A stretch of 64,000 nt of DNA from Thozetella sp. PMI_491 (GCA_021432635.1 MU270062.1:62001-126000), one strand, 5' to 3'. Counted from the first letter of the stretch, positions 21,942 through 33,704 are shown. Program-made: numbers and translations. Notes: generated by a model from the letters alone, not told the origin.

Positions 21942-23757
21942 ATGGCCTCGCTCTTCCGCATCCTCGCAGCAGCCCTATCTTTGCTGCCGGGAGCCTTCTC
22001 GCTTCGTATCCGGGCCACAGCCCCCAGCGTTGTTGTCATAAATGGCACTTACGAAGGGCGGCATCTGCATGAATACAACCAGGACCTCTTCCTGGGCATT
22101 CCCTACCCTCCCGTATCGTCACCTATATATGCGCCCAGTGGAGCTAAATAGTTCTGTAGAATAGCCCCGCTTGGCCTTTCACTTTGAGTGAGGATTGCCT
22201 CACACTTAATATCATCCGGCCTACCGAGTGCTCGCGTAGCGGTATGAAGAGGGATGGGGAGGGCCTTCCCGTTGGCGTCTGGATCCATGGAGGCGGTTGG
22301 TCCATGGACTATGGTTCAAACGGCGTTTACAACCTAAGCTTTATCGTCCAGCAGTCAGTCGAGATCGGAAAGCCTATACTAGCCGTATCGCTTGACTGTA
22401 CGTCACCACATTTCTTCTCTATTGTTCTCCCGTACATCTTTCTTAACTGTTCACGCACAGACCGTCTCTCTTTCTGGGGCTTCGCTTCTAGCCAGGAAGT
22501 GCTCGATGCCGGCGTTGCCAACCTCGGCCTCAAGGATCAGAGTCTTGCCCTCCATTGGATCCAGGAGAACATCGCTGCCTTTGGCGGTGACCCCGCTAAG
22601 GTCACGATCTGGGGCGAGAGCGCCGCCGGCGGCGCTATGGGCTACCACGCTACGGCGTTCGGCGGGCGTGATGACGGCCTATTCCGTGGCATTATTGCCG
22701 AGAGCGGTGCAGAGTCGACGCAGATCAAGGATCTCAACGTGTCGAGCCGCGCACCCGCGTTCCGTGCCGTCCCGCAGGCGGTGGGCTGCAGTGGCGCCGC
22801 CGATACGCTGGCGTGCCTCTGCCAAGCCTCGTTTGATGCCCTCAACAACTCGATTGCCCGGCTTGCCAGCAGCCAGGGCCCGGTGTGGGACGGCGACATC
22901 ATCGCGGACTTCTCGTCGGTCCAGCTGGCCCAAGGCCACTTCACCAAGGTCCCCATCCTGCTGGGGACCAACGCCGACGAAGAACCCCTTTTCGGCGGCA
23001 CAACTGTTTCCTCGGACGCGGCCATCTCATCTTACATCTCGTCTTCGGGGCCTGATGCCAATACCACGGCCATCCTCATGACCCTGTACCCCAATATCGA
23101 CTCCCTCGGTCTTCCGACCCAATACCGCGTGCCGGCCGACGGGTTCATTGCCTCGCAGTTCAAGCGCTCTGTTGCCGTAGCGGGCGACTCTTTCTTTCTC
23201 TCTTGGCGCCGACACAGAACCGACGCTTGGTCCAAGTGGGGCGTGCCTGCGTATTCGTACCTCTTCGCGTCCCCTCTTACCTCCTGTGAGAACACCTTCT
23301 CGTGGTGTTACGGCATTTCAGAGTGCTGAAAGAGTCTCTTCCCATCCAGCCCTACATACGGTACCACACATTACACAGAGATCGGTTATGTATTTTACAA
23401 CACGCTTGGCATAGGCTATGCTGAAGGCGTGAGCCCGCTCAGTGGCGCGTCACAAGACCTCCTTGATCTCGCCAAGCTCACCACCCGCATGTGGATTAGC
23501 CTCATCCATGATTTGGACCCCAACAGCCACGGAAGTATGTGTCCCCTTCGTCGAAATTAGTTGAGAGGTTGGAAGGAGAGGTGACTAACCCGCTTGCAGT
23601 TGATGGCGTCGAGCCTTGGCCAACCTACAACGCGACTGGAGGCTATGGGCAGAACTTCTACCTCGCTCCTAGGAATGCGGGTGTGCGACCCGATACCTTT
23701 AGGCTGGCCAACACGGCTTTCATGAACTCGGTAGCTTTGTTGCAGTACGGACGATAG
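21942..23757 (+). pseudogene. Secreted type-B carboxylesterase/lipase, probably disrupted
   Basis: The start MASLFRILAAALSLLPGAFS is a clear signal peptide, followed by VINGTYEGRHLHEYNQDLFLGIPY. The alpha/beta-hydrolase core is well kept: SEDCLTLN, GVWIHGGGW (oxyanion hole), VSLDYRLSFWGF formed across intron 22398-22460, the nucleophile GESAAGG, the acid region LLGTNADEEPLFGG and a likely catalytic His in GTTHYTEIGYVF. The last intron 23535-23599 is good. Two places fail. About 50 residues usual between FLGIPY and SEDCL are missing and a TAG at 22149-22151 closes the first frame. A TGA at 23327-23329 lies between SYLFASP and PTYGTTH. Introns of 45-48 nt (22113-22159; 23302 or 23305 to 23349) could bypass both, but every other intron in the window is at least 55 nt. 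A good-looking 64-nt intron (23286-23349) leaves the frame off by one. A decayed secreted esterase is the better reading. Confidence 0.6.
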
Positions 23758-26700
23758 GGTCTCGGTTTATCTATTGCCGTGTAAAGAGCTTGCTTTATAG
23801 TAGTAGATATCTAGCTACTGAATCCAACGTAGAGGTTTCTCTGGAATTACTGTCTACACATAATTAGCTAAGCAAGAACGGATGTAAATTTCAACGTCGT
23901 CTGTAGACACTGCGTGCTCTGGTCTAAATCTGTCACTCCACTCGACTTCCACCTACGACGCTTTCTACCTCATCGTACATCAAATCTTTCATATATCCAT
24001 ATCTCCAATGGTGCTGAATTGTAGCTTCCATCACATTTCATATCTTCGAGACTAGCTTGACCGCACAATCTACTCCAACAATCCCCAACACCAAACCTCC
24101 GACTCTGCCAAAGTTTGCTTGCGCTTTGTTGACATCGCGTTACTCTATTTTGCCTTTGGTCACTTTGCCTTTGCCTATTCACCGCCTGGCTTATCTTTAA
24201 AATCTGCCCTCCTTCTCCTCCCCTCTTTTCTCCCTCCTTCCATATCCATCTCTCCGTCTCTCCATCTCTCCCATCGCCAACTCTCCCATCGCCAACTCTC
24301 CCATCGCCAACTCTCCCATCGCCAACTCTCCCATCGCCAACTCTCCCATCGCCAACTCTCCCATCGCCAACTCTCCCATCGCCAACTCTCCCAGCTCTAG
24401 CCATCTCTTCTTGCCTCTCTAGGCTCTTATTTCCTCTCCCTTAACCCTTCTTTCGCGTTTTTTTTGCTCCTCTTGCTTCTCCCCGCTCTAATCCACTCCG
24501 AACTTGAGGCTGTGAAAACTGACGTGACTCGAGTTCATACCGGGTCTTTCCATTTCTACTCAATCGCCAGGAACTTCATTCATCCTTGTTTGTGCCCTTC
24601 GCTAACTTCGCGTTCACTGCTCAGGATTCTAGTCTTTACCCTAGAACTCGTCAGCTGCCTAGGTCGGTAAGTTCAATCCTTCCGACACCATTTCCTCAGC
24701 TCCCATTCCTGCTTGCCTTGAACGCGTCACGCGGTAGTCATTATCTTCTCATTCTCGACACCTCCATCCATCTTGCCGCTCTGATTGCTGACTTGCGGCT
24801 CTTCCAGGTATCTCACTGAACAGATCTTCTTCACAACAGTGGCCCCAGATTGCCCGAAAGAGACGTGCGGTCTAAAACCAAAACCCTTACGGGGCTGGAA
24901 AACACCAGCACGGGAAGGGCCATGCCGCGACAGGGCTGTACCGGCTGAGGGGCGGCCTGTAGCGTTCCCATATACCTTATGGCCATCCTCCACCCCGAGA
25001 CCGGGAAGTAGAGGTGCTCTGGGGGGCCGAGCACTCTCTCCAGTATACTGGCGGCGCAGGCGTGGACAAGCGCAGGAACCTACCCGCCGTGGTTGGCGTC
25101 GAGGTCGGGGGACCTCGGGCAGTGGGCGGGTCCTCGGGGAACCCACTGTTCACCGGACCGGCCAAGTCGCCTTCCTAGGGGTGATTCCCAGTGCGGTTGG
25201 ACAGGTTGGTCGGTGCGTTCAATCCCAGTGGCTAAATAGCGCGGTGGAGCAGCGGCGGGGTCAAGTACAGGCATACTAATAGGCGAAAGCGTCATCCGCG
25301 GGAGACCTCGACTCGAAACTTGTGGCGGCCGGTTCAACCCTCCGGGGCAAGACAGCCTCCTTGTAACGGGTCGAGGGCGAACGCTTGAGCGGTGGCGTGG
25401 GAGGACTCTATGGATGGAGTGTTGGCGGGGGCTGCACAGAGAAGGTATAGGGAAGGCCCCGGGCGGAGTGGCTGAAAAGGTCTCTCGCTGTCTGGAGTTG
25501 GTCTGTCATGGGAATACGCACTGAGGTAAGCTATCTTTCCTTTCAATTTGCTAACCTGGCGATTGTGTAGAAATGGAAAGAACCCACCATTTTTTTTTTC
25601 GCTGCCTGCGTCGGCTCGCCCGGTGCTGTCGAGAAGAAAGATTGCGGTTAGGTCTTGGCCGTTACGAGGCTCGTTTCGCTTCGACGCCCCGCCAACACCC
25701 GGTCGTGCTTGGCTTGCTCTTGGAAGTTGGTCCATAGACTTGGAATGAACTGAATAAAGACAGACTAGAATAACTCCCTTCATTTATCGTATCTTCTTGG
25801 CTGTCTCAGATGACATTGAGCTGGCGGAGCCTCTAAGGGAGGTGCCAAACCTTTGTCAAGGCGTTATGCCGAAAGCGGAAAATTGTCAACATTCGTTTCA
25901 GGGGTCAAGCCATCAGACGAGAACGCAACGTAGCGCAGCTCAGCACCCAGGAACAATGTCAACAGTTGAGACTATATATATACCAAACTTTTTTTTATCT
26001 ATTTTCATTTTCACCTCCTTCCAGAAGTACGTAGTTCCTGTACAGCCCGTCTTGATGCCGGCGCATTAGAGTTATCTCATACCAAACCCTAACCCTACAT
26101 TTAGACTTCTCGAAATACCAGCCGAAGTCGTCGCGCTCTGGTAAAAGGAATTCTTCGGAGACGTGAGATAGTCTCATCCCATGATCCATCTTTTGCACTC
26201 CTTTATATGTATTCAAAGATGCTTTGAGAGACTCTCACGTAACCTCGTCTGTCTAATCCGCAATATGTCTGGGGACATTCTGCTAGGCGCCCAGGTACCT
26301 CTCTTTTTCTCTTTGGATGCAAGGCATTGCTAGTCTGAGAGTTTATCCGCGTAATATTGAGTATCCATGATTCGGATCACTCAGCCCATATCTTCTTACC
26401 TTCTTCTCACAGCACCGCGCAGAAATCCCGCTCCGTCCACCGTACCCAATTCGCGTGGAGTACATTGATACCTTTGGCCTCCTGGAACAACTTTCTAGCC
26501 AAATTTCCATCTTCAACCCCACCTCATTCCCAGAATCTCTGCTTACCACGGGATCTACTTTCCTCTCTACTAAGATCTTCGACATCAGACTGCCAATGCC
26601 GGCTTTGATTTGATCGCAGCTCATGAATCCTTGAAGATCTCAAGTACGTTTTCTCAAGACCTTCTCCATCTTTCTGCGAACCGCTTTTCACAATTCGGAA

Positions 26701-26874
26701 AGATTCATGCCACACTATTTTGATTTCCAAATCCCCGCCGCACTCTAATTCCTCCTCCAGGTCACGTAAAACGGCCGCTCTCTCGGGCTCGCATCCTTCT
26801 TCCTATCTAACCTTGGGACCCCCACAGCCTCCAGCCATTTGTGCTTTGCGACGATCTCGAAACTTCTCGCCGCC
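23758..26874. other. Long non-coding stretch before the 364-residue gene
   Basis: About 3.1 kb with no recognised protein. It holds the minisatellite at 24266-24385 inside a CT-rich zone, then a GC-rich block at about 24,840-25,340 with overlapping ORFs on both strands, no known motif and a composition unlike its flanks. The last several hundred bases are pyrimidine-rich, as in fungal 5' leaders, and may be a long 5' untranslated region. Confidence 0.45.
24266..24385. repeat. Minisatellite, 15-bp unit, eight perfect copies
   Basis: The unit CTCTCCCATCGCCAA is repeated eight times without a mismatch, with degenerate CTCTCC/CATCTCTC sequence on the left and a partial unit on the right. The unit length is a multiple of three, so long ORFs appear on both strands (SHRQL or MGELA repeats), but nothing supports translation. 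Confidence 0.95.
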
Positions 26875-28029
26875 ATGATGTCTCATAGCTTTTCTGGGGG
26901 CGGCTTTGTCGGCGAGCAGGGCCTCCAATCTTTTGTACGCTCTACCTCTACTCGCTCGACAGAGCCACGAAGCGGCGACTGATCCCCGTGACAGGTCAAC
27001 GTAGCGCCGGATAACGATGTCAATTCCCAGAACGATTTCCCTCGCATGCGGTCCCGGTGGACTCCCAAATACCAATTCCGTTCGACTGTGGGCGACAACG
27101 GAAAGATGGTCATCACTATTGTGGGCAACATCACCCTCAAGACCATGCCTGCCGACGGCAAGTTTGGAAGCAAGATGACGGTCAGCAAGCTTGTCATTGA
27201 CGCCGACCAGAATGTCCAAGTCACCGTTGTTCCGGTTCTCGATGAACCTGCTAGAAGTCACGACGTCGTTGGCTCTGCCGCCAGCCCCAGCCCTGAGCTT
27301 CACAGCTCCACTAGCATTTCTGCCTATGACGATCCCTTCGGCCCGGTCACCAACAAAAAAGGAAAACTGACCGAGACATACTGCGGAAATAGAGGACCGA
27401 AGGCTGGTGGTCGGGCTCTCTCGTTCACAGAGGCCTGCCTCCAGGCCGACGCAGAGAAGCGGGCCCTGAATCCACTTGCGCTCGAGTTTGTGCCCGTCAC
27501 AACTGGTTGTGCCACTAAACCTTCTGTTGGGCTCTCCGGCCTGTCATCGGTCAGTGCAGCTGTATCCAGCACCTATGAAGGAAACCCCACTCTACGTCGG
27601 CTGAGCCAGGCTGCAGCCAAGCCTGTCAATGTCGATTACACCACTGGAAGCCAAAGCTTCCGCGAGCACTATCTGGGCATGTACGGAGCTCTTCAGCCAC
27701 CTAATGCGGCGGCCACCGAGAAAGGTCAAGAGAACTTGTATTTGAGGGAGATTGATTTCGAGAGCCCGAACAAGGGAGTGAAACAGGGGCGTGGATTTTT
27801 CGCAAAGAGTTCCTCGCCAGGAGAAGGCCACGATAACAAGGCTGTCGGCGACGGCTTCTGCCACCTGCTAAAAGCGGAACGGATGCTCGGCCAGAAGATC
27901 ATTCCTCATCCAAAGGCCACAAAGAATACTCAGCCCGCCATGCCAGGAACCCAGCTAGCGGACACCGCCATTTCAGCCACCTCTTCCAGCGATACCACTG
28001 GCTCAGACATCACCCCAAACTCCATCTAG
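26875..28029 (+). CDS. Hypothetical protein, 364 residues
   Basis: Exon 1 is 26875-26934 (MMSHSFSGGGFVGEQGLQSF) and exon 2 is 26995-28029, joined in phase 0. The 60-base intron has donor GTACGC, a CTGAT branch-like site and a CAG acceptor. I do not recognise the family. The first 60 residues of exon 2 (WTPKYQFRSTVGDNGKMV, then a KMTVSKLVIDADQNVQVTVV strand-rich part) look folded. The rest is Ser/Pro-rich with a basic patch. No signal peptide or membrane helix is seen. Just past the stop a second frame stays open and protein-like to 28,247, so the true C-terminus may be longer. An alternative ATG is at 26878. Confidence 0.65.
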
Positions 28030-28597
28030 ACAAACAGCTTGCAAAGGAAACAATGCAAAGAGCTGCCAAGGCTCTTGGCCCAGTCTTACAACCTTTCGGA
28101 AATTTGCCACAGCGACGGCCTAAGCCCTTCGCATGGGCTCGAGATGTTAAGACATTGGTGGAGGCCAAGCCTGAGATATTGGGCAGAGCACTTTTCATGG
28201 GGAAATCTTGCATTCTGCGAAGAATTGTTGCGGATCGGGCCTTATGAAGTGGTTTTGGACCAAGCTGGCTATCACTCGTGGATACCAGTTATGAGCTATC
28301 TCTGGTCGAGGAAGATGGAAGAGCCTACAGCATTTAACTAGCTACACCTATGCTACCGCGTGAAATGAAGATATTATTCCACGTATCCCTCCCCTGTACG
28401 GGTGATAGGAGCTTTTCGTCGGGCAGGTCTACTCGCGTATCGCTCTTCCGCTGTTCTATTCGAGGTATCTAATTATGCCACAAAACAACGCTTCTGCTGC
28501 ACCGAACCCTGAGTTCTCTACCAGCATCCAAACGCTGCATCTGAAAGCTACCAAAATATACCGCTCAACCAACTCAAATACCAATGCCACATGCTCA
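28030..28597. other. Convergent intergenic region with a possible C-terminal extension
   Basis: Between the 364-residue gene and the minus-strand 409-residue gene. The reading frame of position 28,038 is open and coding-like up to a TGA at 28,248-28,250; see the separate finding. After that no feature is apparent. Confidence 0.4.
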
Positions 28598-29896
28598 TCA
28601 TACTGCGTAGAAAACCTCGATCTTAACCTTGTTTACGTAGTTGACCCATCCCGGGAAACGGCTGTGCCCCCAGAGTGTTACAATGTCTCCAAGCTTCAAA
28701 TTCCGCACAAACTCGCCGTTGCCGGTGGCCTTGCCCCTTCCCATCCGCTTGAGCTCAGTTTCCGCCCGGTCTGATTCTGGATCGATGTCGTCGTCGTATC
28801 GCCATACAACGCGGTGCTGCATCGGCTTTTGCTCCACTGTCACGTTGGCCTGGACCTTTCGATCTTCCTTCGTGTGAAGCTCATGGAAGTATTCGTAGCT
28901 CTCCGTTACGGTGCTGCTGGTGTTGGGCGGTCTGTGAATCTCGGGCCAGATGGGTCGAACCTTGGCGAGGTTGACAGAGTTTGGTTGATCGGGCGAGGCG
29001 GCGATCCGGGACGTCACGTCTGGGCCCATCTGTTTTGCCGCATTCTCTTCGCATTCCTGAGGCTCACCGGCTGCTTTGGTCTCTGTGTCCGCTGAGTCAT
29101 TACCCGCACTCTCACCGGACTCCAATCGCTCCAGCCCCGCAGAGAACCAGGTCCAGGAGGCGTTGTACTTGCCCAACTCTGGGTCCTCTCGGCTGCCCCA
29201 GCCTTGGTCGTGACTTTCAATGGTGAAGACGATCATGCGGCACGGGTGTTGGACCAACGGGACGATTGTGCGAATGTGCTCCTGCAGCTGCTCAATCGTG
29301 AACTCATGCTTCAATGGAGCGGCCGGGATCGGAGTCTGGGTATAGGCCTCCAATTGATCTCTGGGAATTGGAGGGAACCCAAGCGGCGGAGATCGAATCT
29401 TCACGAGCAAGTTAGCGATGACTCAAAGGGCCAACGATGAACCAAGGAGGTTGTAAGTGGCTAATACCAGAAATTGATCCTCACGGGTGGGCTGGCCACC
29501 CCTAATCGCCTTCCACCAAGACTGGTTGTGGTTTCCAGGTTCCGCGGTGTGTTCTGCCTCGACCGTCGTGTGTGGCCAGTACTCGGCGAGATCGACGATG
29601 GTATCGACGATCTCGTTGGGCAGATTAAGGGCCTTGCTGACCATGGCCTTGACTACCATGACGTCTGCGACAGTCGGTTCGAACGGCCAGTCGTTCACCG
29701 ACTCGGTGTCCCAGCTATCCGTGTCGGTTGCATCGTCGTCGTAATCACGAGGCGAGGCAAGCCACCGGACTGGGGTGCGGAGCAGAGCGCGAAAGCTCCT
29801 TTGCATTTTCGGATAAGGAGTTGTGAATGTTTGGATCTGATGCGAGGTGAGAACGTTAGGTCTAGTGATGCTGGCGAGAAGACTGCGAGAGTGCAA
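28598..29896 (-). CDS. Hypothetical protein, 409 residues, F-box-like N-terminus
   Basis: Exon 1 is 29896-29468 and exon 2 is 29398-28598, separated by a 69-base intron with a CTAAC branch site 10-20 bases before the acceptor; the join reads EDQFLIRSPPLGFPP. The N-terminal third has LNLPNEIVDTIVDLAEYWPH, which resembles the leucine/proline start of fungal F-box helices. An acidic stretch (DYDDDATDTDSWDTE) precedes it. The middle carries a strand-rich segment (RMIVFTIESHDQGWG, ASWTWFSAGLER). The C-terminus FVRNLKLGDIVTLWGHSRFP and VNKVKIEVFYAV is a pattern I have seen in many unnamed ascomycete proteins. A shorter start at an internal Met (MQRSFRALLRTP) is possible. Function unknown. Confidence 0.75.
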
Positions 29897-30330
29897 GTGT
29901 AAATGTAGGAATGTCGAATCGCGGGACGGTCTATGACAGGGAGTTACAGCAACAGGACTTTGTGCTACGGACTGACGTGAGTGATAAGGTGATAGAGATG
30001 GATAGTGGGGCGATGAGCGTCGTCAACCCCAGAAATGATGACGTCGGCTAGCAAAGGTCTAGACCCTGCAGCCTGCAGCTCCGCTCGGACCTGCCCGTCC
30101 CTGACGTGGTGGGGCAGAGCTGCCAAAGCAGAGGTCACGTGGAATGGTGCAATGCTCTTTTTCTAAGCAAGGCCAAGGGTCCTTGGGCAATGGAAGCTCC
30201 GAAGGTCGCAAGCGCGTTAAAAAAGAGCGACGTCCCCCAGCCGAGTCGCCATGGCTTCCCCGAGTCGTTAGTAATTCTCGACGCCGCTGCCGGGGCGTTC
30301 CCATCCGCTACATTCTACCCGTGCAGCACC
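29897..30330. other. Divergent promoter region
   Basis: Spacer between the minus-strand 409-residue gene and the plus-strand acyltransferase. An in-frame ATG at 30106 precedes the favoured start but the sequence between them lacks family similarity and is more likely leader. No clear TATA box was seen. Confidence 0.45.
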
Positions 30331-31890
30331 ATGAAGTCACAGCAGTACGTCGCGACAGGCGTCCGGAGCCTCTCGGCGGCTCTTGCACGGGCCGAGAGGA
30401 GCAGCGTCGCCGCCCAGCGCCGGTTCCTTCCTGCGCTGGCGGCAGGCCCGCCTCTCGGCCCCAGAAATGGTGCCCGCGCGCGGTCTTTCCACAGCCAGCC
30501 GTCCCGGCGGAGCGGCGCTTCGAACCCAGCCATGGCCTTCCCTTGCCTCGACGCCATCGAGACCCGCTCGGCGACGCTCGAGGCCGGGTCGTCGTCCAGC
30601 GGCCCCGAGCCCTCCTATACCTCCGGTGCGACGCAGAACTACCACTGCGATCAGCCGCTCCTGCTCGACTGGGGCGGTGTCCTCCGAGAATTTGATGTCG
30701 CCTACGAGACATGGGGACAGCTCAATGCCGACCGTTCCAACGCGATCCTCTTGCATACAGGCTTGTCTGCGTCGTCGCACGCGCACTCGACCGAGGAGAA
30801 TCCTCAGCCAGGGTGGTGGGAGGGCTTCATCGGCCCGGGGATGGCGCTGGATACGGACAAGTACTTTATCATCTGCACGAATCCCATCGGAGGGTGCTAT
30901 GGATCAACTGGGCCGAGCAGCATTGATCCTGCCGACGGGGAGCGGTATGCGACCCGGTTTCCCATCCTGACATTGGAGGACATGGTCCGGGCCCAGTTCA
31001 GGTTACTGGACAGCCTCGGCGTTGGAAAGCTGTACGCCAGTATCGGATCCAGCATGGGCGGCATGTTGTCCTTGGCCTCGGGCGCCCTGTTTCCGGAGCG
31101 TGTGGGGAGGATTGTCTCGATCAGCGGCTGCGCCAGGTGCCACCCCTACGGCATCGCCATGCGACACACGCAGAGACAGGTGCTTATGATGGATCCCAAC
31201 TGGAATCGCGGTTTCTACTACGGCAAGGTGCCGCCCCACGCGGGCATGAAGCTCGCTCGGGAGATCGCCACCGTAACCTACCGGTCCGGCCCCGAGTGGG
31301 AGCTGCGCTTTGGGCGGCGACGGGCGGACCCGAGCAAGCCTCCGGCACTCTGCCCAGACTTCCTGATCGAGACGTATCTCGACCATGCGGGCGAGAAGTT
31401 TTGCCTCACCTACGATCCCAACAGCCTGCTCTACATGAGCAAGGCCATGGACTTGTTTGACCTGGGCCGCGAGACACAACTGGCCGCCGCAGAGAGGAGG
31501 GCCGTCCGTGAAGAGCAGCTACAAGCGGGTACCCCATGGAAGAGCGACGCGTCGTGCAGTCTGACATTACCCGAGAAGCCGTATGAGGAACAGAACAAGG
31601 CGCCCGAGGTGGAGGGTGTCACCCCGCCACCTCCGGGATCCCGGCCCCCTGAGGACCTCGTCGCCGGACTCTCGAACCTCCGAGACATTCCGGCGCTGGT
31701 CATGGGAGTGGCCAGTGATATCCTGTTCCCTGCGTGGCAGCAACGGGAGGTCGCCGAGGCGCTGAAGTTGGCCGGCAATAGAAACGTTGCGCACTATGAG
31801 CTGAGCGAGGAGCAGAGCATGTTTGGCCACGATACATTCCTGCTGGACGTTCCAAATGTTGGAGGAAGCATTAAGAACTTTCTGAAGTAA
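30331..31890 (+). CDS. Mitochondrial MetX-family acyltransferase, CysA/Cys2 type (serine O-acyltransferase)
   Basis: Single exon, 519 residues from the ATG at 30331. The N-terminus is Arg/Ser/Ala-rich without acids for about 60 residues ([16 protein letters not shown]), a mitochondrial presequence. The core is the alpha/beta-hydrolase of homoserine O-acetyltransferases: [28 protein letters not shown], nucleophile elbow GSSMGGM with Ser241, ASDILFP with Asp463 and FGHDTFLL with His500 as the triad. The segment [20 protein letters not shown], with the [13 protein letters not shown] part, fits the fungal CysA/Cys2 branch better than Met2. That branch acylates L-serine (acetyl- or succinyl-CoA) to make the precursor for cysteine synthase. 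The paralogue Met2 acts on homoserine, so the substrate is an inference. A 55-residue Pro/Glu-rich insertion precedes the Asp motif. Confidence 0.85.
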   Translation: MKSQQYVATGVRSLSAALARAERSSVAAQRRFLPALAAGPPLGPRNGARARSFHSQPSRRSGASNPAMAFPCLDAIETRSATLEAGSSSSGPEPSYTSGATQNYHCDQPLLLDWGGVLREFDVAYETWGQLNADRSNAILLHTGLSASSHAHSTEENPQPGWWEGFIGPGMALDTDKYFIICTNPIGGCYGSTGPSSIDPADGERYATRFPILTLEDMVRAQFRLLDSLGVGKLYASIGSSMGGMLSLASGALFPERVGRIVSISGCARCHPYGIAMRHTQRQVLMMDPNWNRGFYYGKVPPHAGMKLAREIATVTYRSGPEWELRFGRRRADPSKPPALCPDFLIETYLDHAGEKFCLTYDPNSLLYMSKAMDLFDLGRETQLAAAERRAVREEQLQAGTPWKSDASCSLTLPEKPYEEQNKAPEVEGVTPPPPGSRPPEDLVAGLSNLRDIPALVMGVASDILFPAWQQREVAEALKLAGNRNVAHYELSEEQSMFGHDTFLLDVPNVGGSIKNFLK

Positions 31891-32093
31891 ATATAAGAAT
31901 GGGAAAGCCAACCCATCATGATGTATAAATTGTTGAATAGACGCTTGGTTCAGGTCACCACCCCGACCTCAAACCGTGACATTTACCTTTGCCCTTCGAG
32001 ATACTCGTCGTTCCCTACCCCTCCTTAGGCCCTCTAGGACACTAGTGAATCCTAACCTGCGCACACTCCTGCCGTATTCGACAAGTCGCTTGT

Positions 32094-33704
32094 CTACGAG
32101 AGCAAGCTTAGAATCTCTCGTGCAGCATTCTGCCTGCCTGCAGACTCGCCGTGCCGGGCTGCCAGGTCTTTCGCTCGAGCAAGTATCTCCTCGGATCGAG
32201 GGCCGAAAAGCACGTCATCGAGACAAGATGCAAGCTCGTCCCGTTTCCACCGCGGTTTTGCGCCTTGGTTCGCCCAGCGTCCAACTTTGAGGATCTCGGC
32301 CCTGTTGCCAAAGTCATAGCAGTCTGCCCACGGCGGTAGAATGACCTGCGGCACGCCGATGCTTCCAAAACACATTAGTCTGTCTCGATCTTCTTTACGT
32401 GTGGCGTGACAACGGAGCAGAAAGTTGGCCTACCAGAGCGCCTCGTTGAAGGAGCTAGCGCCCCCGTGGTGCAGCGAGCATACTACGCGCCCAGTCTCCA
32501 GGACTGCCCTCGGCTCGGGTACCACCCAGTCCGTAATGCGCACCCGAGCCGTCTCCAGCTCCGGCGATAGCACGTCGCAGACCTCCTTCCACGGTCCAGA
32601 ATAGTCTCCTGTCACAACCTCAACGCCTGGCTCGGCCTTCCGCGCCAGCTTCCACAGAACCTGAAGCTTCCTGCCCTTGCCATAGCCTACCGCCTCGGAG
32701 CGGTCGAGCATGTCGCGGAGCGCGAGCGCCATCTCCAGAGCCTCGCTCGGGGTTAGCCTGAGCTGCGTTCCCAAGTTCACGAAGACAGTCGGACCCTGCT
32801 CCAACCATGATGCCAGATCTGGGTCAACGCTTTCTATCCGCGGTGCGGCGCGGATGATGGGCCCGCAAGGGACAATATGTGCTGGAATGTTCACCATGGG
32901 TAGGTCGATGTCCGGACTGCTGGAAACTAGTAGCCGCAGGCCAGGCGGGGGCGAGCTCAGAACGCCGAGCTCACTTGCCGTCATGACCATGACTCCTTCC
33001 CTCACCTGCTTATGCAGTAGTGCCGTGACTTCCTTAACCCGGTTGCTCGTCAGGACGGCGTAAGCAGCGACGAAACCTAGCAGGACGTTCTGCACGATGG
33101 AGACCCAGGGGACAGGGAATGGGATGCCGGAACCCACGAAAGGGTACTTCCAAAGCATCGCCAATCCGGGTTGGGCCGGCAAAGCAAAATCTTTGATGGT
33201 GTTCGGGGCCAGCACGATCCAGCGGGCCTGGAGATCGTGACAGAGGGTCAGGCCAGGGCTGAACAGGGGCTCGACCACCGTCACGTCCGGGATGACTTGG
33301 GAGAAGATTTGACCAATCTGCTTGTATATTGCCACGAACTCATGGGGCTGCCAGGGAAGAAAGATGGACGGCATGACCAAGGTAGCCTTGGCCGTATTGA
33401 CCAGGCCGGGGGTCAGGTCGTAGGCCTCCATCAAGCCCGCCTCCGGGCGGAAGGCAGCGGGCCCCCAGCTGTCGCCATCGATACGATGGAAGATAATTGC
33501 CTGCGCGGCCGAACCTTCCGGCGCTGTCTCGAGGGCGAGCTTGGATGTCGTGTCGACTGCCTGCTCTAGAGGCTGGAAGGATGCGATGTGAACCTCAACC
33601 TCCGGCGCCTGGTGGAGGAGACTGTGCGCAGCCGCGAGGACGACATTGGCGAGGCCATAGTCGCTGTTGGTCAGGAAGAGGATCTTGGATCTTGGGCCCG
33701 GCAT
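32094..33704 (-). CDS. UDP-glycosyltransferase, family GT1
   Basis: Exons 33704-32434 and 32361-32094 give 512 residues. The 72-base intron (GTAGGC donor, GACTAAT branch) joins SSFNEAL to CIGVPQVILPPWADCYDFGN, restoring the C-terminal donor-binding signature. The starting strand KILFLTNSDYGLANVVLAA is the usual glycine-rich acceptor-domain loop, although the common GH is absent. The other marks are a linker DLASWLEQGPTVFVNLGTQL (the xxxVYVxxGS element) and RITDWVVPEPRAVL, then HHGGASSFNEAL. Such enzymes move glucose from UDP-glucose to small lipophilic acceptors. The acceptor is unknown. A longer start at 33761 adds 19 residues with no family support. A TATA element lies upstream on the same strand. 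Confidence 0.88.

Noticed and set aside
24119-24400. ORFs over the minisatellite on both strands
   Set aside because: They exist because the unit is 15 bases; no domain, start context or transcript evidence.
16274-33704. Secondary-metabolite cluster (NmrA-like, MFS, glycosyltransferase, SDR)
   Set aside because: No polyketide, peptide or terpene core enzyme, and the genes are far apart and interrupted by housekeeping genes.
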